From Verrucomicrobiota bacterium (GTDB lineage: Bacteria > Verrucomicrobiota > Verrucomicrobiia > Limisphaerales > UBA1319): a stretch of 64,000 nucleotides of DNA. Under the pieces are notes generated by a model. That model saw nothing but the letters and a program-made list of their open reading frames with translations. It did not search any database and had not been told where the DNA came from. Of the stretch, positions 60,164-64,000 are shown piece after piece (the first letter of the stretch is position 1; every line of letters begins with the position of its first letter). A program made the translations under genes and the position numbers. Location: contig JAKLFB010000025.1 in assembly GCA_022711435.1 (NCBI GenBank), forward strand, positions 1-64,000. Reading direction: 5' to 3'.

Positions 60164-61087
60164 ATGAATTGGCGCCCTTTGATTGTTCGTCGGCCACCAG
60201 CGGCGATGACCGCCGCGATTTGGATCAGCTTGCTTTGCGCCGGGTTCAACCCGGCTCTGACCGCAGCCGATCCCGCTCTTTCCACACCGCCCGTCAAGGT
60301 GATGAGCTTCAACATCCGTTATGGATCGGCTCAGGACGGCACCAACAGCTGGCCGGCCCGCCGCCATCTCGTCCTGGAGACCATCCGGCTGTTCGATCCC
60401 GACCTTCTGGGCCTCCAGGAGGCTGTCGGATTCCAGGTCGATTTTTTGCGCGAGAATCTTCCCCACATGAGCTTTCATGGCGCTGGCCGGGATGACGGCC
60501 AGATGCGGGGTGAATTCGTCCCCGTGTTCTTCCGCACCCGGCGGTTCGCGATGACCGACAGCGGGCATTTCTGGCTCAGCACCACCCCGGAAACGCCCGG
60601 CAGCCGGGGCTGGGACGCCCAGCTGCCGCGGATGGTCAGCTGGGTGCTCGTCGAGGACCGCCTCGCGAACGATCGCTCGCTCGTTTTTGCCAACACGCAC
60701 TTCGACCACCGCGGCCCCCAGGCCCGCATCGAATCGGCGCGCCTCATCCGCCAGCAGGCCGGCGCCCTCCTCGGCCCCGTGCCCGCCATCCTCACCGGCG
60801 ACTTCAACTGCACCGAGGACGACAAACCCTATGCTGTCCTGGTGGGCGCCCAGGAGTTCGGCGGGGAACGCGCGTTCGATACTTACCGCGCCATCCACCC
60901 GCAGCGCTTTCCCGACGAGGTCACGTTCAATGGGTGGATGCACGCCCGCACCGGCAAGCGCATCGACTGGATCATCCACACCCCGGGATGGATCACCATG
61001 AACGCGTTCATCGATTATACCAACGACGGCGGCCGGCTGCCTTCCGATCACTACCCGGTCGGCGCCGTGCTTCGGCTTGAGCCGTGA
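60164..61087 (+). CDS. Exported endonuclease/exonuclease/phosphatase-family protein
   Basis: From the ATG at 60164 the protein has 307 residues with a signal peptide (AAIWISLLCAGFNPALTAAD). The EEP fold shows VKVMSFNIRYGSAQDGTNSW (catalytic Asn), DLLGLQEAVGFQVDFL (metal Glu), VFANTHFDHRG, AILTGDFNCTEDD (catalytic Asp and Asn), and RLPSDHYPVGAVL (catalytic His). Members act on phosphodiesters such as sphingomyelin, inositol phosphates or DNA. The exported form could be a lipid or nucleotide phosphodiesterase. The substrate is unknown. Confidence 0.9.
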   Translation: MNWRPLIVRRPPAAMTAAIWISLLCAGFNPALTAADPALSTPPVKVMSFNIRYGSAQDGTNSWPARRHLVLETIRLFDPDLLGLQEAVGFQVDFLRENLPHMSFHGAGRDDGQMRGEFVPVFFRTRRFAMTDSGHFWLSTTPETPGSRGWDAQLPRMVSWVLVEDRLANDRSLVFANTHFDHRGPQARIESARLIRQQAGALLGPVPAILTGDFNCTEDDKPYAVLVGAQEFGGERAFDTYRAIHPQRFPDEVTFNGWMHARTGKRIDWIIHTPGWITMNAFIDYTNDGGRLPSDHYPVGAVLRLEP

Positions 61088-61163
61088 CCCGATCCGGCAC
61101 GATCCGCCGGCATCCCGCCCCAGACAAGGATCCAGTCCACCTGCGCCCAATCGCCGATAGCCT

Positions 61164-61613
61164 ATGAAATTCCATGTGCCCGATCTCACCCAGCATCCGC
61201 CGCGCAGCCCGCGGGTCCGCCTTGGCGGCTATGTGATCCTGCCGCGGATCCTTGACAAGGGGCGCGCCGCCCTCGCCGGCCTCAACGGCGAATACAACTA
61301 CGACTGCCCCACCGACCGGCAGTTCTTCGACTTCGCGGGAATCGACGCCGAGGCCCTTCGCCAGCAGCTCGCGCTCGGCCTCGGCGACGGCCAGATCCTC
61401 GCCTGGATCCAGGCTCGCTCGCGCACCCATCCCGAGCCAGCCCAGATCGCCGCCTGGTCGGCCCACCAGGAGACGCGCACCCCCACAACCCTCGAGATGC
61501 GCCAGTTCTATCAGGAGGAGCATCAGCGGATCGCCCCTCATCGCGAGGATCTATCGACCTGGTTTGATCTGCTCGACCTGGACGACTTCGTTTCCTTTGG
61601 CGGCATCGCGTGA
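61164..61613 (+). CDS. DUF5069 protein
   Basis: The 149-residue protein starts at 61164. It has the DUF5069 features: PRSPRVRLGGYVILPRILDK, GLNGEYNYDCPTDRQFFDF and GDGQILAWI. The family is common in Verrucomicrobia and its role is unknown. It is coupled to the adenylate-forming protein gene by a GTGA overlap. Confidence 0.82.
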   Translation: MKFHVPDLTQHPPRSPRVRLGGYVILPRILDKGRAALAGLNGEYNYDCPTDRQFFDFAGIDAEALRQQLALGLGDGQILAWIQARSRTHPEPAQIAAWSAHQETRTPTTLEMRQFYQEEHQRIAPHREDLSTWFDLLDLDDFVSFGGIA

Positions 61614-62884
61614 TCCCTCCCGCCTCAGCCGGCCCCGCCCCGAACGCTCCGTCGGCCGCCGCAGATCGCGTGTCCCGCTGGCTGCATGAAGTCCCCCTGT
61701 ATCGGCGTCCGGGGCCATCGATGGCGCCCCACCCGGGCGCGGATTGGATCCGCGACTTCCGTCTCCTGCCACCGATCACCAAGGAAGACATCCGCCAGGG
61801 TTTCCCCGGCAACTTCCTGCCCGCCGGCGTCCGGCTCGATGACCTGCTCGAGCGCGGCCTGGTCGAGCTCGAAAGCACGTCCGGAACCACGGACGATGCC
61901 ATCCCCCTCCTGCTCGAACGCGGCGGCTGGGCGCGCCAGGAAGCCGCCGCCCTCCACCTCAACGCCGATGTGCGCGCCCATTGGACCCCCTCCGTGCGGC
62001 GGATCACCATCACCTCCCCGCTCTGCAACCATGACATCTCTTACCAGGGCACGCCCACGGCCGCCGATCGCGTCGTCGGCGATGCGCTCTTCCTCAACCT
62101 CAACCGCCATCCCTTCCTCTGGACCACCGCCCGGCTCGATGCCATGATCGAGGAGGCCTTCGATTGGAGGCCGATCTTCCTCGATTGCGATCCCGTCTAC
62201 GGCCTCGTGTTCGCCCGCCATTGCCGGCGCCGCGGCGTCCGACTGCCCAGCTTGCGGTTCGTCGTCAGCAGCTACGGCTTCCTCAGCCTCTGCCACCGCC
62301 GGCTCCTCGCTTCCGCCTTCGAGATCCCGGTCTACAATCTCTACGGCGCTACCGAGACCGGCCACCTGCTCATGGAAGACGAACAGGGCGCGCTCCGGCC
62401 CAGCCCATCGACCGCGTGGCTCGAGATCCTCCATCCCGATTCCGACGGGATCGGCGACCTGGTGGTCACCACGCTGTGGAACCCTTCCATGCCCCTCATC
62501 CGTTACAGCATCGGGGACCTGGTCTCATGCCAATCCGGCATCGGAGGCGAATCGTACCGGGTCCATGGCCGCGCGCGCGATGCCCTGGCCACCGCTGCAG
62601 GCCGGCGCATCACTGTCGCCCATATCGATGCCCAGGTCTCCCTCGCCGAGGGCGTCATCCACTACCAGCTCAATCAGCTCGGCCCCGATCGCTTTCACCT
62701 GCGCTGGATCCCGGATGACCGCGCCGACATCCCCTCCACCGAGCAGGCCCTGCGCCGCCACCTTTCGCCCCTCCTCGAAAATCCCCGGCAGCTCCAAATC
62801 GAATCCATCGAAGCCATCCTCGGCGAACCCTCCGGCAAGTTCCGCCTCGCCGCCCGGCGCGATCTTCCCCCCGCAGGCCGATAG
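61610..62884 (+). CDS. Adenylate-forming enzyme (phenylacetate-CoA-ligase-like)
   Basis: The 424-residue protein starts at a GTG (61610) overlapping the stop of DUF5069. It has the ANL-type core: LVELESTSGTTDDAIPLLLE (P-loop), PVYNLYGATETGHLLMEDEQ (A5-like) and PLIRYSIGDLVSC, followed by HGRARDAL and GKFRLAARRD (A10-like Lys). It resembles PaaK or a coronafacic-acid-ligase-like enzyme. It should activate a carboxylic acid as an acyl-adenylate; substrate and CoA transfer are unknown. Confidence 0.8.
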   Translation: MIPPASAGPAPNAPSAAADRVSRWLHEVPLYRRPGPSMAPHPGADWIRDFRLLPPITKEDIRQGFPGNFLPAGVRLDDLLERGLVELESTSGTTDDAIPLLLERGGWARQEAAALHLNADVRAHWTPSVRRITITSPLCNHDISYQGTPTAADRVVGDALFLNLNRHPFLWTTARLDAMIEEAFDWRPIFLDCDPVYGLVFARHCRRRGVRLPSLRFVVSSYGFLSLCHRRLLASAFEIPVYNLYGATETGHLLMEDEQGALRPSPSTAWLEILHPDSDGIGDLVVTTLWNPSMPLIRYSIGDLVSCQSGIGGESYRVHGRARDALATAAGRRITVAHIDAQVSLAEGVIHYQLNQLGPDRFHLRWIPDDRADIPSTEQALRRHLSPLLENPRQLQIESIEAILGEPSGKFRLAARRDLPPAGR

Positions 62885-63022
62885 CCTGTCCGACGAGGCT
62901 CGGCATGATCGTGCCCCGCACCACCCCCCTGCCCTCTCGATGGCCATCGCCCCACCTTTCCCCTTGGCGCGCCCATCGCCTCCGAGTAAGTTGGCGCCAA
63001 TGTCGGATTCGCGAACCAGCTC

Positions 63023-64000
63023 ATGAAAGTCAACCTTGCCTACGGCGAGACCCAACTGCCCGTCGAGTTCCCGGAGGATCGCACGACGGTCATCGAGCCA
63101 GCCCATCTGCCCGGGCTCCCCGACGAGCGCGCCGCCGTGTTCGACGCCCTGGACCACCCCATCGCGGCGCCTCCCCTTCGCGGCTGGATCCGCCCCGGCA
63201 ACCGTGTCTGCATCGTGTTCACGGACATCACACGGGCCACCCCCAACACCCGGATGATCCCGTGGCTGCTCGAGCACCTGCGCGACGTTCCCCGCGACCA
63301 CATCACGTTGCTCAACGGCACTGGCACCCACCGGCCCAACACCCGGGAGGAGCTCGAGAGAATCCTCACCCCCGCCGTCGTCCGCGATTACCGCGTCATC
63401 AACCACGAATGCGACCGGACTGAATCCATGGTCGCGCTGGGGACGACCCGGACCGGCGCGCCCGTCCTGCTCAACCGCCACCTCGCTGAGGCGGCGGTCC
63501 GGATTGTCACCGGATTTATCGAGCCTCACTTCTTTGCCGGATTCAGCGGCGGGCCCAAGGGGATCATGCCGGGCGTGGCGGGCCTGGCCACCATCATGAG
63601 CAACCACGGCGCCGAGAACATCGGCCATCCTCAATCCGCGTTCGGCATCACGGCCGGCAACCCCATCTGGGAGGAGATGCGCGACATCGCGCTGCGGCCT
63701 GGGCCCAGTTTTCTGCTCAACGTCGCCCTCAATCCGCAGCGGGAGATCACCGGCGTCTTTGCCGGCGACCTGATCGAGGCCCACCGGGCGGGCATCGAGT
63801 TCGTCCGCCGCTCTGCGATGCAGAAAGTCAATGCGCCTTTCGAGGTGGTCGTCACCACCAACAGCGGCTACCCGCTCGACCTCAATCTCTACCAGAGCGT
63901 CAAAGGCATGAGCGCCGGCGCCCGCATCATCCAGCCGGGCGGGACCCTGATCCTGGCCGCCGAGTGCCGCGAGGGAGTGCCTTCCGGCAGCCCGCTCGAC
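63023..64000 (+). CDS. LarA-like nickel-dependent lactate racemase, 5' part
   Basis: An open frame begins at the ATG at 63023 and continues to the window end, about 326 residues. It has the LarA/DUF2088 features: CIVFTDITRATPNTRMIPWL, LNGTGTHRPNTREELE (catalytic His region), GFIEPHFFAGFSGGPKGIMP (the Lys that binds the nickel-pincer cofactor), and a downstream TTNSGYPLDLNLYQSVKGMS. LarA racemises D- and L-lactate with a pyridinium-thiocarboxylate nickel cofactor; homologues act on other 2-hydroxyacids. No larB/C/E genes are in the window. The C-terminus is cut off by the window. Confidence 0.88.
   Translation, partial: MKVNLAYGETQLPVEFPEDRTTVIEPAHLPGLPDERAAVFDALDHPIAAPPLRGWIRPGNRVCIVFTDITRATPNTRMIPWLLEHLRDVPRDHITLLNGTGTHRPNTREELERILTPAVVRDYRVINHECDRTESMVALGTTRTGAPVLLNRHLAEAAVRIVTGFIEPHFFAGFSGGPKGIMPGVAGLATIMSNHGAENIGHPQSAFGITAGNPIWEEMRDIALRPGPSFLLNVALNPQREITGVFAGDLIEAHRAGIEFVRRSAMQKVNAPFEVVVTTNSGYPLDLNLYQSVKGMSAGARIIQPGGTLILAAECREGVPSGSPLD

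Overview
The window is a GC-rich bacterial chromosome segment whose gene content points to Verrucomicrobiota, probably a Limisphaerales/Pedosphaera-like lineage. This rests on a PEP-CTERM anchored protein, a Cys-type sulfatase, a pectate-lyase-like enzyme, a GH5 enzyme, DUF5069, large secreted FN3 and beta-propeller proteins, a Bat operon and a complete type II secretion (T2SS) operon. The taxonomic call is an inference from family content; no rRNA or tRNA gene was seen. Neighbouring genes very often share a 4-base ATGA stop/start overlap.

Layout. 1-2077 (-): the 5' part of a repeat-rich secreted protein whose N-terminal region is poorer in GC than the rest of the window. 2078-4233: a decayed area with a MITE-like element, an interrupted gene and gene fragments. 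4415-13168: sppA, a pectate-lyase-like enzyme, a pseudogene, a sulfatase, palindromic repeats, a beta-helix protein, a second small inverted-repeat element and a small membrane protein fused to an element remnant. 13423-17268 (-): panC, nadB and an MFS transporter. 17386-28702: PEP-CTERM protein, PQQ-like propeller with a coupled SDR, BNR-like propeller, an Mla-type lipid transporter (permease, ATPase, MCE protein), DUF2007 plus GlcD-like oxidase, and a GH5 enzyme. 29030-44896 (+): a small secreted protein, then T2SS genes E-F-G-H-I-J-K-L-M-C-like-D followed by a translationally coupled NtrB/NtrC-like two-component pair; the secretin is split into two separately exported proteins. 45145-49182 (-): a 1345-residue secreted multidomain protein.

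49179-52335 (-) is the highlight: a complete diversity-generating retroelement (DGR). In transcription order it has a secreted formylglycine-generating-enzyme-fold target protein whose C-terminus carries the variable repeat (VR), an HRDC-domain accessory protein, a reverse transcriptase with the DGR signature IGSLTSQ and a YMDD active site, and the template repeat (TR) lying inside the 3' part of the RT reading frame. TR and VR are both 125 bp and differ at 17 positions, every one an adenine in TR. Related short hairpins in opposite orientation flank the 3' ends of TR and VR.

52596-53792 (+): an AAA/DUF4143 ATPase. 53894-59796 (+): a Bat-type operon (MoxR, DUF58, a membrane protein, two vWA proteins, a TPR protein) into which a 272-bp MITE copy has inserted exactly at a stop codon. 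60164-64000 (+): a secreted EEP-family hydrolase, DUF5069, an adenylate-forming enzyme and the start of a LarA-like nickel lactate racemase running off the window.
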